Below are positions 9,634 through 17,957 of a stretch of 64,000 nucleotides of DNA, piece after piece; within the stretch, counting starts at the first letter, position 1; each line of letters begins with the position of its first letter. The notes under the pieces were generated by a model. It was not told where the DNA came from, searched no databases, and worked only from the letters and a program-made list of their open reading frames with translations. Source of the DNA: Amycolatopsis sp. WQ 127309 (GTDB lineage: Bacteria; Actinomycetota; Actinomycetes; Mycobacteriales; Pseudonocardiaceae). The DNA lies in the NCBI RefSeq assembly GCF_023023025.1, contig NZ_CP095481.1, positions 1,178,001 through 1,242,000 on the forward strand, in the 5' to 3' direction. The position numbers were made by a program, and so were the translations under genes.

Positions 9634-9841
9634 CGGACGCTTCGCTTTCAGCGGGGCCACCGGTCGCTTCATCGAGCAGCAGCACCGGGATCCCGTCACG
9701 GACCGGGTACACCCGGCCGCACTCGGTACAGGTCAGGGCGTCGGCCTCCGGGTCGCCCGGCGTCCCGGGACGCAGCGGGGCGTGATCGGGCGACGGGCAC
9801 GCCAGGATCTCGAGGAGCTGGACGTCGAGCGTGAGGGCCAT
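9617..9841 (-). CDS. Trm112-like small zinc-ribbon protein
   Basis: A 74-residue protein with LLEILACPSPDH near the N-terminus and the conserved core LTCTECGRVYPVRDGIPVLL. This is the UPF0434/Trm112 fold, a small zinc ribbon. Eukaryotic and some archaeal relatives activate methyltransferases; the bacterial role is not settled. ATG at 9841 has GGAGGA well placed upstream. It begins a minus-strand unit Trm112-TobH-manA, with its end overlapping the TobH-like gene. Confidence 0.85.
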   Translation of the reverse strand: MALTLDVQLLEILACPSPDHAPLRPGTPGDPEADALTCTECGRVYPVRDGIPVLLLDEATGGPAESEASDADGA

Positions 9842-9867
9842 GGTTCCTCCATACCACGCGATGAGGT

Positions 9868-9920
9868 GGGGTGAAGAGCACAGTTTCGGACACAGTTCGG
9901 TCCTGACGGCTCTTCACCCC
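9868..9920 (-). terminator. Long-loop inverted repeat after phosphomannomutase
   Basis: A perfect 12-bp inverted repeat (GGGGTGAAGAGC at 9868-9879, complement at 9909-9920) with a 29-nt loop sits just beyond the phosphomannomutase stop. It is a probable terminator or processing stem. Confidence 0.5.
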
Positions 9921-9930
9921 CGGGACGGGA

Positions 9931-11286
9931 TCAGCTGCGGATGATCGCGAGGACGTCTTCCACCAGGGCCTGCACCGCCTCGGCGTTGGCGGCCTCGACG
10001 TTCAGCCGGAGCAGCGGCTCGGTGTTCGACGGGCGGAGGTTGAACCACGCGCCGCCCGGCAGCTGCACGGTGAGGCCGTCCAGCTCGTCGATCTCGACGC
10101 CGGACTTGACGCCGAACGCGTCCTTCACGGCCATCATCCTGGCGACCTGGTCGTCGACCGTGGAGTTGATCTCACCCGACGCCGCGTAGCGCGAGTACGC
10201 GCTGGTCAGGTCGGACAGCGGGCCGTCCTGCTCGCCGAGCGCGGCGAGCACGTGCAGCGCCGCCAGCATGCCGGTGTCGGCGCGCCAGAAGTCGCGGAAG
10301 TAGTAGTGCGCCGAGTGCTCGCCGCCGAAGATCGCGCCGGTGCGGGCCATCTCGGCCTTGATGAACGAGTGCCCGACCCGGGTGCGGACCGGCTTGCCGC
10401 CGTGCTCGGCGACGATCTCCGGCACGCCCTTGGACGTGATCAGGTTGTGGATGATCGTGCCGCCCGGGTCCTTCGCCAGCTCGCGCACGGCGACCAGCGC
10501 CGTGATCGCGCTCGGCGAAACCGGCTCGCCGCGCTCGTCGACGATGAAGCAGCGGTCGGCGTCGCCGTCGAAGGCCACACCGGCGTCCGCGCCGACCTCG
10601 CGCACCTTCGCCTGCAGGTCGACGATGTTCGCCGGGTCCAGCGGGTTGGCCTCGTGGTTCGGGAAGCTGCCGTCGAGCTCGAAGTACATCGGCACGACGT
10701 CGATCGGCAGGCCGTCGAAGACGGTCGGGACGGTGTGCCCGCCCATGCCGTTGCCGGCGTCGACCACGATCTTCAGCGGCCGGTTGCCGGACAGGTCGAC
10801 GAGGTTGCGCAGGTAGGCGGCGTAGTCGGCGAGGACGTCCCGCTCCGACACGGTGCCGCGCTGGCCCTCGAAGCCGGGCACGCCCTGCTCGACGGTGTCC
10901 CGGATCTCGGCGAGCCCGGTGTCCTGGCCGACCGGCGACGCGCCGGCGCGGCACATCTTGATGCCGTTGTACTTGGCCGGGTTGTGGCTGGCGGTGAACA
11001 TCGCGCCCGGCAGGTTCAGCGAACCCGACGCGAAGTACAGCTGGTCGGTGCTCGCCAGGCCGATGCTGACGACGTCGAGGCCCTGCGAGGTGACACCCTC
11101 GGCGAAGGCCGCGGACAGCCCCGGCGACGAGTCGCGCATGTCGTAGCCGATCACCACCGCGGGGGCCTCGGGCTTGATGAGCAGCGCGAACGCGGCACCG
11201 AAGTCGCGGACGAGGTCCGCGTCGAGCTGCTCGCCGACCACGCCGCGAATGTCGTAGGCCTTCACGATGCCCGAAAGGTCTGGCAC
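9931..11286 (-). CDS. manB: Phosphomannomutase/phosphoglucomutase
   Basis: A 451-residue alpha-D-phosphohexomutase converting mannose-6-phosphate to mannose-1-phosphate for GDP-mannose synthesis. The phosphoserine loop TASHNP is at 98-103 (Ser100), the magnesium loop DGDADR at 240-245, the sugar-binding GEHSAHYYF near 318, and the phosphate-binding RPSNTEPLLR near the C-terminus. All four family motifs are intact. GTG at 11286 follows GGGGAG. It lies in the manA cluster as in Rv3257c (pmmA/manB). Confidence 0.94.
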   Translation of the reverse strand: MPDLSGIVKAYDIRGVVGEQLDADLVRDFGAAFALLIKPEAPAVVIGYDMRDSSPGLSAAFAEGVTSQGLDVVSIGLASTDQLYFASGSLNLPGAMFTASHNPAKYNGIKMCRAGASPVGQDTGLAEIRDTVEQGVPGFEGQRGTVSERDVLADYAAYLRNLVDLSGNRPLKIVVDAGNGMGGHTVPTVFDGLPIDVVPMYFELDGSFPNHEANPLDPANIVDLQAKVREVGADAGVAFDGDADRCFIVDERGEPVSPSAITALVAVRELAKDPGGTIIHNLITSKGVPEIVAEHGGKPVRTRVGHSFIKAEMARTGAIFGGEHSAHYYFRDFWRADTGMLAALHVLAALGEQDGPLSDLTSAYSRYAASGEINSTVDDQVARMMAVKDAFGVKSGVEIDELDGLTVQLPGGAWFNLRPSNTEPLLRLNVEAANAEAVQALVEDVLAIIRS

Positions 11287-11366
11287 GCCGTCTCCCCGCG
11301 AATAGTCGTCCCGGCGCCCGCTGCGCCGCGCGGAAAGCCTACCGGCGCCGGAGGTGGGTTACGCGC

Positions 11367-11723
11367 TCAGGCGCGGCCGGGCAGGACCCGGAGGTGGCCG
11401 CGGCGCCCGGAGGGGCCCTCGGGCTCGGTGACCGGCGGCGCGGGCTTGTCGGACCGGCCGGCCTCGCGTACGGCCTCGGCCAGCGCGGTCAGCTCGTCGG
11501 CCGACGGGTCCGGAGCGGCGAAAGCGCCTTCGTGCCGGACGACTTCCCAGCCCTTGGGGACGGTCAGCCGCAGCGCGTGGGCTTCGCAGAGGTCGTACGA
11601 GTGGGGCTCGGAGGCGGTGGCCAGCGGGCCGACGACGGCGGTGGAGTCGCTGTAGGCATACGTCAGCGTGGCCACAGCCGGCTCGAGACAGCCGGTACGC
11701 GAACACTTCCGTACGCTCCGCAC
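11367..11723 (-). CDS. DUF3499 family protein
   Basis: A small protein of about 118 residues containing CSRTGC near the N-terminus and SYDLCEAHA further on, a likely four-ligand zinc site, plus the conserved core YSDSTAVVGPLAT. It belongs to the actinobacterial family DUF3499 (Rv3258c), of unknown function. The GTG at 11723 puts the start just before the first conserved cysteines as in mycobacterial homologues; the upstream ATG at 11768 would add 15 unconserved residues. It precedes phosphomannomutase on the same strand, 80 bp apart, and is divergent from the zincin-like gene. Confidence 0.82.
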   Translation of the reverse strand: MRSVRKCSRTGCLEPAVATLTYAYSDSTAVVGPLATASEPHSYDLCEAHALRLTVPKGWEVVRHEGAFAAPDPSADELTALAEAVREAGRSDKPAPPVTEPEGPSGRRGHLRVLPGRA

Positions 11724-11802
11724 GATCGGAAACGATAGCGCGTCGCCGCAAGGACGTAGGAGCGACACGCGCTGAGACGCGCCGACCGCATAGACTTCCG
11801 GG

Positions 11803-12267
11803 GTGGCGACGGCTCGTGACTACCGACAACGGCGGCGCCTGCGACGGGACCGGCACGGCCGGGGCCTGCGCGGGACGCTCTATCCCGCGACCCTGCCCGC
11901 CGCCGCGAGCCGCGCGGAGCGGTTCGACGCGCTGGTGCTCGACGCGCTGGAGCCGATCGAAGCGCGCTGGCGCCACGAGCTGACGAAGCTGGACGTGGCG
12001 GTCGACGACGTGCCCGAGGTCCGCGAGAACGGCCACGCCCCCGCGGACGGAATCCTGCACGACGGCGCGGTGCCGCTGTCGCGGCTGGTCCCGGCGGGGG
12101 TGGACCGCACGGGGATGCCGACGCGGGCGCGGATCGTGCTGTACCGGCGGCCGCTGGAGGCGCGCGCGAAGGACCCGTCGGAGCTGGCCGAGCTGGTGCA
12201 CGACGTGCTGGTGGAGCAGGTGGCGGGGTACCTCGGCGTGGAACCGGACGTCATCGAAGGCGAGTAG
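11803..12267 (+). CDS. Metallopeptidase-family (zincin-like) protein lacking HExxH
   Basis: A 154-residue protein matching the actinobacterial metallopeptidase/zincin-like family at the Rv3259 position. The N-terminus is very Arg-rich (residues 5-25). In the segment where zincins carry HExxH, it reads ELVHDVLVEQVAGYLGVEP, so the first His is present, the catalytic Glu is Asp and the second His is missing. It is therefore either inactive or uses another mechanism. GTG at 11803 is assumed. The downstream 777 bp is repeat DNA. Confidence 0.75.
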   Translation: MATARDYRQRRRLRRDRHGRGLRGTLYPATLPAAASRAERFDALVLDALEPIEARWRHELTKLDVAVDDVPEVRENGHAPADGILHDGAVPLSRLVPAGVDRTGMPTRARIVLYRRPLEARAKDPSELAELVHDVLVEQVAGYLGVEPDVIEGE

Positions 12268-12287
12268 GCCGGGCCTGCTCGTGGTTC

Positions 12288-13020
12288 GGCCGCGCGAACG
12301 GGCCAGTCGTGCTTGTTCGGGTACGAACGGGACGGTCGTGCCTGTGGTTCGGCTGCGCGAACGGGCCAGTCGCGCCCATCTCGGCACGAACGGGCCAGTC
12401 GCGCTCACCTCACCGCGCCGCACGAACGGGCCAGTCGTGCTTGTTCGGGTACGAACGGGCCAGTCGTGCCCACCTCACCGCGCCGCACGAACGGCCCACT
12501 CGCGACCTTCTCGACGCGAACGGGCCGTTCACGTCGACATCACCGCATCGCGCGAACGGGCCAGTCGCACCCATCACGACACCAACGGCCCTCTCGTGCC
12601 CACCTCCACGCCACGCCAACGGCTCCCGCGATCGCATCGCCGCCCCCGCATCGGCGCCGCGCGAACGGGCCACTCGCATCCATCTCGCCGCGAAGGGACC
12701 GTTCGCGGCGACAAGCACATCCGTAGCCAACGGCCCACTCGCGCCCGAATCAGCACGAACGGACCGTTCGTGCCCGCGACCACGCCCGCACGAACGGGCC
12801 ACTCATGTCCGAAACAGCACGAACGGCCCACTCGCAACTGCGCCCATACCTAACGGGCCGCTCATGCCTGAAGCAGCGCGAACGGCCCACTCGCGCCCGA
12901 AACAGCGCCAACGGGCCACCCGCGCCCGCAACCACACCCACCGCACCGCTCATGCCTCAAGCAGCGCCAACGGGCCACCCGCGCCCGAAACAACGCCAAC
13001 GGGCCGTTCGTCCCCGAGAA
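12288..13020. repeat. Array of about 22 palindromic repeats (GCRCGAACGGNCCGTTCGYGC type)
   Basis: Copies of a 21-bp palindrome are separated by 10-25 bp of variable sequence. Full palindromes include GCACGAACGGACCGTTCGTGC minus its last base near 12753. In many copies the centre has drifted to GGGCCAGT or GGCCCACT. The arms change together: GCACGA pairs with TCGTGC, and GCGCGA with TCGCGC. The array fills the gap between the zincin-like gene and the glycosyltransferase. The frames through it are repeat-encoded and not genes. Confidence 0.85.
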
Positions 13021-13045
13021 AGCAGCGCCGCCCAGGGCAGCAAGC

Positions 13046-16000
13046 TCAGCTGCGGCGCCGGGCCGGGACCGCCGTCAGCAGGGTGAACAGCACCGCCGCC
13101 AGCTGGGCCAGCAGCAGCAGGTTCCGTTCCGTGCCCGGGTACTCCACCGTCACCTCCGACGTCGTCGGCGGGACCGACACCGCTACCTGGTGCCCCCACG
13201 CCGGGACGATCGGGACGCTCTTGCCGCCCACCGAGGCCTTCCAGCCCGCTTCCTGCTCCGCCGCCAGCACCAGCAACCGGCCCGTCGGGCCCTCCGACAC
13301 CCGGACCCGGACGTCCGGGAGGCCCGCCTGGACCGGGGCCACGCCCGGGGCGTTCCCGGGGGCGCCGCCGCCCGTGACCGCCGCTTTCGCCTGCTCCGGG
13401 GAGATCAGGATCACCTGGCCCGCCGGTGACAACAGGCGCAGCACACCACGGCCGTCGGAGGTCGGGGCCGCTATCGAGACCATGTCCTTCGCCAGCGGTG
13501 GGTACGCCTGCGGGTCCACGCCCGGCGGGAGCACCACGTACTCCACGCCCGCCGCCGCCGCGGCGGCGAAAGTGCGCTGCACCGCAGCCGCGTCGCCTTG
13601 GCCCAGGTCACGGCGCCACGTCGCGAGCCGGGCCGGGGTGGTGGGGGTCGGGGCCAGCTCGTCGTCGCCGTAGCGGGGCAGGCGGCCGCTGATCTGGCGG
13701 GTCGCGTCCGGCGCCAGGTCCAGCACCGACCGGCCCGACGCGCCCAGCTCCGCCGTGACCTCCGGTGCGAGCGCAGGACGCCCGCCGGCGCGCAGGGGTC
13801 CCTGGCCGCCGACGGCCAGCGCGCCGGCGGCCAGCGCCAGGAACACCACGACCCCGGCGATCGCCGACACCTTCGGCAGCCACGTCGACGGCACGCCGGC
13901 CGCACCGCCGCGCTGCCACGAACCGAGCACGACCCACAGCAGCCCCGCGCCGACGATCAGCAGCGGCACCCCTGCGTAGCCGTGCGCCGCGGCGCCGCCC
14001 TGCATCGGGGTCGCCGTGACGAGCCGGACCAGCACCAGGCCGCCCACGCCCAGCACCCCCAGCGCGAGCCCGCCCGCGGCGAGCTTCGTCGGCCGCACGA
14101 CGATCGCCACCAGCGCCGCCGCGATCACCGCGACGCCGATCGGCCACGCGCCCGGCCCGCCCGGGTCGAGCCCGGCCAGATCCGTGCCGGACACGACCGA
14201 AGCCGCGCCGCCCAGTCCCTGCACGAGCAGTTCCGGGTGCTTCAGCAACACCGTCGGCCACGGCAGCAGCAGCGCCAGCGGCAGCAGGACGACGATCCCG
14301 ACCGACGCGATCCGCCGCGCCAGCCCGGTCGGTGCGGGCAGCACCACGAACCCGATCAGCAGCCCGGCGAGCGCGAGCCCGTGCGCCAGCGGCGAGAACG
14401 CGCCGAGCAGCGCGACGCCGAACGCCGAGAGCGCCGACACGTGCAGCCACCGCTGGTCCGCGCGGACCAGCAGCCCGGCGATGCCCGCCGCGACGAGCGG
14501 CAGCACCAGGTGCACCACGACGACGTCGAGCCGGCCCTGCGCCACCGCCGCCGTCGCGGCCGGCAGCAGCGCGTACGTCGCGGCGACGACCGCGCGGACC
14601 CACCGGCGCACGCGAAGCCGCCGCGTCGCGACGTACGCGCTCAGCGCCGCCAGCGGGATGTCCCCGAGCAAGAGGATCGCGACCAGCGCGGCCGGGCCGC
14701 CGATCGGCGCGAACACCGCGCCGAGCGTGCCCAGCACCGGCACGGTCGCCGACGCGGGCGCGCCCGTGCCGCCCGCGATCGCGTGCCACGGCGTGAGGTA
14801 CGACGTCCACAGCTCCCCCAGGCCGCCGACCGGGAGGAGCTTGCCTCCGAACAGGTCGAGCCCGAGCCGGGCGCGGTTGACGAACAGCCCCAGCGCCGTC
14901 ATCACGACCAGCAGCACCACCGGCGGCGCGAAGATCGTCGCGCCCAGCACCCGGCGGCGGTTCACCTCGACGAAGACGATCTCCGGCTCGGGCGCCGGGG
15001 TGATCTCTTCGGTGGTTTCCGCAGTTTCCGGTTCCGGCGCCACGGTTTCCGGCAGCGTGACGGCGACGAGCGTGCCCGGCCGCCGCAGCCCGGACCCGCG
15101 GGAGCTGACCCCGCGCAACGCGCCGGCGGGCAGCGCGTCCGGCCCGACCGGACGGTTCTCGCGCGCGTCGAGCGCTTCCGGCGTCACCCACGCGGACTCG
15201 GTTTCGACGGTTTCGGGAACCGTCCCGAGCGCGACGTCGTTCTCCACACCGCGGCGCACGAGGCCGACGACGCCGGCGCGGACGGCGTTGCGCAACCGCG
15301 TCCCGCGACCGGTGAAGAGGCCGCGAACCGTGCCGGGCCGCGGATTCCGCCGTCGGCGCGCCCGGGCGGCGCGCAATCCGCCGCGTCCACTGAGGAGGTA
15401 CGCGGCGGCCGCGAACTCCGCCCGCGCCTCGCCGGTGCGGCGCAGCAGGACGAAGGCCAGCGCGCGCAGCACCGAGAGCAGCGGGAGCCGGATCATCCCC
15501 AGCCAGAAGGAAAACGGCGAGCAGTTCACCAGGAACACCCGCAGCCCGTGGGCGCGGTTCGCGGCGGCGAGCGACGCGGGGACGGCGTCGGCGGGCCGCT
15601 GGCCGGTGGTGACGGCGCGCGCGTGCCGCACCCGCGCGGCCGGCACCGACAGCACCAGCCCACCGGCCGCGTTCGCGCGCCAGCCGAAGTCGAGATCTTC
15701 GCGCAGCAACGGGAAATCCTGGTCGAACCCGCCGAGGGAGTCCCACGCGTCGCGGCGCACGAGCGAGCCCGCGCTGGGCACGGCGAGCACCTCGGCCGGG
15801 TCGTCGCCGGTCGCGGCGACCTGCTGCCGGTGCCCGGACGCGTCGGTCGACAGGCCGGCTTCGACGATCAGCCGCGGGTCCGTCCAGTCGAGCCCGAGCG
15901 CGCCGAGCACGGTCGCGGACGGTTGCGCCGTCGCGACTTTGAGGAGTTCGTCGAGGCAGTCGGGTTCGGGCGCGCAGTCGTCGTGCAGCAGCCAGAGCCA

Positions 16001-16327
16001 CGCGCCGGGGTCGCCCCAGCGCTCGGTGGCGTGGTCAACGGCTTCCGCCACCGCGGCGGCGAAGCCGGTTTCACTCGAAAGCGTGACGATGCCGGAGAGC
16101 ACCGGAGGTGCGTCGGGATCGCTGCCCGGATCGGCCGCGGCGGCCAGGAGACGCGGGGTCGCGTCGGTGGATCCGGTGTCCACGGCGAGCACGTGCCGGG
16201 GACCGACGGTGCTGCGGCGCAACGAAGAAAGCGCCAGCGGCAGCCAGTTTTCGCCGTTGTGACAGACCACAATGGCCAGAACGGGCGCGGTGCGCAGGGC
16301 GGGCGGCGCGACGGTGCGGGGCAACAA
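13046..16327 (-). CDS. Large GT2 glycosyltransferase fused to a polytopic membrane domain
   Basis: Residues 1-260 are a family 2 glycosyltransferase domain: APVLAIVVCHNGENWL, VDTGSTDATP, LHDDCAPEPD (donor-metal site) and GGFDQDFPLLREDLDFGWR. About 430-900 holds a dozen or more hydrophobic segments, and the C-terminus is a soluble beta-rich domain (GWKASVGGKSVPIVPAWGHQ) closed by one more span and an Arg tail. At 1092-1093 residues it is far longer than a plain GT2 enzyme and probably builds or extends an envelope glycan at the membrane. The TTG start at 16327 is supported by AGGAG. Acceptor and product are unknown. Confidence 0.85.
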   Translation of the reverse strand: MLPRTVAPPALRTAPVLAIVVCHNGENWLPLALSSLRRSTVGPRHVLAVDTGSTDATPRLLAAAADPGSDPDAPPVLSGIVTLSSETGFAAAVAEAVDHATERWGDPGAWLWLLHDDCAPEPDCLDELLKVATAQPSATVLGALGLDWTDPRLIVEAGLSTDASGHRQQVAATGDDPAEVLAVPSAGSLVRRDAWDSLGGFDQDFPLLREDLDFGWRANAAGGLVLSVPAARVRHARAVTTGQRPADAVPASLAAANRAHGLRVFLVNCSPFSFWLGMIRLPLLSVLRALAFVLLRRTGEARAEFAAAAYLLSGRGGLRAARARRRRNPRPGTVRGLFTGRGTRLRNAVRAGVVGLVRRGVENDVALGTVPETVETESAWVTPEALDARENRPVGPDALPAGALRGVSSRGSGLRRPGTLVAVTLPETVAPEPETAETTEEITPAPEPEIVFVEVNRRRVLGATIFAPPVVLLVVMTALGLFVNRARLGLDLFGGKLLPVGGLGELWTSYLTPWHAIAGGTGAPASATVPVLGTLGAVFAPIGGPAALVAILLLGDIPLAALSAYVATRRLRVRRWVRAVVAATYALLPAATAAVAQGRLDVVVVHLVLPLVAAGIAGLLVRADQRWLHVSALSAFGVALLGAFSPLAHGLALAGLLIGFVVLPAPTGLARRIASVGIVVLLPLALLLPWPTVLLKHPELLVQGLGGAASVVSGTDLAGLDPGGPGAWPIGVAVIAAALVAIVVRPTKLAAGGLALGVLGVGGLVLVRLVTATPMQGGAAAHGYAGVPLLIVGAGLLWVVLGSWQRGGAAGVPSTWLPKVSAIAGVVVFLALAAGALAVGGQGPLRAGGRPALAPEVTAELGASGRSVLDLAPDATRQISGRLPRYGDDELAPTPTTPARLATWRRDLGQGDAAAVQRTFAAAAAAGVEYVVLPPGVDPQAYPPLAKDMVSIAAPTSDGRGVLRLLSPAGQVILISPEQAKAAVTGGGAPGNAPGVAPVQAGLPDVRVRVSEGPTGRLLVLAAEQEAGWKASVGGKSVPIVPAWGHQVAVSVPPTTSEVTVEYPGTERNLLLLAQLAAVLFTLLTAVPARRRS

Positions 16328-16415
16328 ACGCTCCTGATCAGGCGGCGGTCGGTGCGGCCACCCTACGGCCCTGGTCCGTCACCCGATGGTGAACCCACGC
16401 CGTGCGCAACGCAGA

Positions 16416-16444
16416 GCGCCCACGCAGCGGAACTGCGTGGGCGC
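16416..16444 (-). terminator. Terminator hairpin downstream of whiB2
   Basis: A perfect 12-bp stem (GCGCCCACGCAG / CTGCGTGGGCGC) with a 5-nt loop lies in the gap between whiB2 and the glycosyltransferase, both on the minus strand. Confidence 0.65.
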
Positions 16445-16529
16445 ATCACACAAGCCGAGCCGGCCAAGACCCAGCCCGTGACCCGACGCCGAGCCGGCTG
16501 ATCCACGCGAGCCGGCTACAGCGGGGGTC

Positions 16530-16571
16530 CGGGGGCGTGCCCCCGGGCGGGGTCTGGGGGTTGCACCCCCA
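16530..16571. repeat. Tandem G/C hairpins
   Basis: Two adjacent stem-loops, CGGGGG-CGTG-CCCCCG (16530-16545) and TGGGGG-TTGCA-CCCCCA (16555-16571), resemble a G-rich repeat common in actinobacterial intergenic DNA. With the hairpin at 16416 they account for the 310-bp gap, in which no gene is seen. Confidence 0.6.
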
Positions 16572-16637
16572 GAAGGCACTTGAAGCGCGAGCACGGTTCG
16601 CGCTTTCCGCGGACGCAACTCACCCCTCGGACACGCT

Positions 16638-16964
16638 TCAAACAGCGCGTTTCTTCAGCTTCCGGCGCTCCCGCTCGGACAGACCGCCCCAGATGCCGAA
16701 GCGCTCGTCCTTGGCCAGCGCGTACTCAAGGCACTCGTCCTTGACCTCGCAACCCAGGCAGATCCGCTTGGCTTCACGGGTGGAGCCGCCCTTCTCCGGG
16801 AAGAACGCCTCCGGGTCCGTCTGCGCGCACAGAGCGCGTTCTTGCCAGTCCTGCTCTTCCTCGGTGGCATCGATGAGCTCGGTGAGATCTCCCAGAGCCT
16901 GCTCCGGGATCTCGCCCCAACTCATGACGTGCCCCCATTCCTTACCATCGGCTTCCAACCGCAC
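16638..16964 (-). CDS. whiB2: WhiB-family iron-sulfur regulator, WhiB2 type
   Basis: A protein of 108 residues with the four Fe-S cysteines in ALCAQTDPE...ICLGCEVKDECLEYAL and the GIWGG turn followed by the basic ERERRKLKK tail. This pattern matches WhiB2/WhmD and Streptomyces WhiB, which with WhiA controls septation genes. The GTG at 16964 has GGAGG six bases upstream; a shorter start at ATG 16925 also has a G-rich leader. Its place after the mannose block matches Rv3260c (whiB2). The 207 bp to the divergent site-2 protease hold both promoters. Confidence 0.9.
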   Translation of the reverse strand: MRLEADGKEWGHVMSWGEIPEQALGDLTELIDATEEEQDWQERALCAQTDPEAFFPEKGGSTREAKRICLGCEVKDECLEYALAKDERFGIWGGLSERERRKLKKRAV

Positions 16965-17171
16965 GTCCGCCTCCTCGCTCCCTAGCACTCCCCAGGCTGG
17001 CGGTGGTGAAACGACACCCGTCGTCCCCTCGACGACGAATGACATCACTGTGATTACACCCGTGTAGTGCGGTCAGGTCAAGCGGAGTAGCGAGTTCGGG
17101 GGACCCTTCGGCCCGATCGCGCAAGGGGACACGCCGGTAACTTCACACCGGGCATACGGAAGACTGGAAGC

Positions 17172-17948
17172 GTGCAGAAGTCAGCGACGCGCCCCAGCCC
17201 GGTCTTCCTCGGCATCCTCGCCCTCACCGTCGCCGGTGGCGTGATGGCCGCCTTCGGCGACGTCACCACCGTCCTGGTCGGCGATCGCGATCCACTCCTC
17301 ATCGCCGGCGTCGTGATCTTCGTCGCCGCCGGCTGGGTGGCGTCGCTGTCGCTGCACGAGTTCGGCCACGCGATGGTCGCCTACCGGGGCGGTGACGCCA
17401 GCGTCGCCCACAAGGGTTACCTGACGCTGGACGTCCGGAAGTACACCGATCCCGTCCTGTCGATCGTCCTGCCGTTGATCTTCCTGATCATCGGCGGCAT
17501 CCCGCTGCCCGGCGGCGCGGTCTGGATCAACCGGGGCGCGCTGCGCTCGCGCGGGACGTCGTCGTGGGTCTCGCTGGCCGGGCCGCTGAGCAACCTCGCG
17601 GTCGGCGCGGCGCTGGCGCTCGTGGTGGCGCTGGTGCCGATGGCGGGCGGCCTGGTCGTCGCGATGTCCTACCTGGCGCTGCTGCAGATCCTGACGTTCA
17701 TCCTGAACATCCTCCCGATCCCCGGCCTCGACGGCTGGGGCGCGATCGAGCCGTACCTGCCGCCGCAGGCCCGCGCGTTCGGCGCGCAGGTCCGCCCGTG
17801 GGCGCCGATCATCCTGTTCGCGATCCTCTGGTTCTTCACCCCGGCGAGCACGGCCCTGTGGGACAGCGCGTTCTGGATCTACAACGGCCTGGGCGGCTTC
17901 GAAGAGGGTGCCCGCGCGGGCGCCAGTGTCTTCCGCTTCTGGAACTGA
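17172..17948 (+). CDS. Site-2 protease family (M50) membrane metallopeptidase
   Basis: A 258-residue polytopic protein with the zinc-binding HEFGH at 62-66 in a membrane helix and the second S2P motif NILPIPGLDGW at 179-189, which supplies the third ligand. Members cleave substrates within the membrane in regulated proteolysis; the substrate here is unknown. No PDZ domain is present, placing it in the short actinobacterial branch. GTG at 17172 is the only sensible start. It stands alone, divergent from whiB2 and convergent with the EcsC-like gene nine bases away. Confidence 0.88.
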   Translation: MQKSATRPSPVFLGILALTVAGGVMAAFGDVTTVLVGDRDPLLIAGVVIFVAAGWVASLSLHEFGHAMVAYRGGDASVAHKGYLTLDVRKYTDPVLSIVLPLIFLIIGGIPLPGGAVWINRGALRSRGTSSWVSLAGPLSNLAVGAALALVVALVPMAGGLVVAMSYLALLQILTFILNILPIPGLDGWGAIEPYLPPQARAFGAQVRPWAPIILFAILWFFTPASTALWDSAFWIYNGLGGFEEGARAGASVFRFWN

Positions 17949-17957
17949 CGCGCCGGG

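Noticed and set aside
12753..12773. LexA boxes inside the palindrome array
   Set aside because: GAAC and GTTC half-sites occur but with a five-base gap rather than the required four.
12288..13020. CRISPR array
   Set aside because: Repeats are degenerate, spacing is irregular and short, and no cas genes are nearby.
12309..13673. ORFs translating the palindrome array
   Set aside because: Peptides simply repeat ERASRAH- or TNGPV-like words from the DNA repeat, in several frames.
13598..16501. Long plus-strand ORFs opposite the glycosyltransferase
   Set aside because: Shadow frames with His/Arg/Gln-rich composition; the minus strand encodes a coherent GT2 and membrane protein.
16965..17171. 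Possible palindromic operator (GTGATTACACCCGTGTAGTG) upstream of whiB2
   Set aside because: Half-sites match too poorly to separate from chance in promoter DNA.
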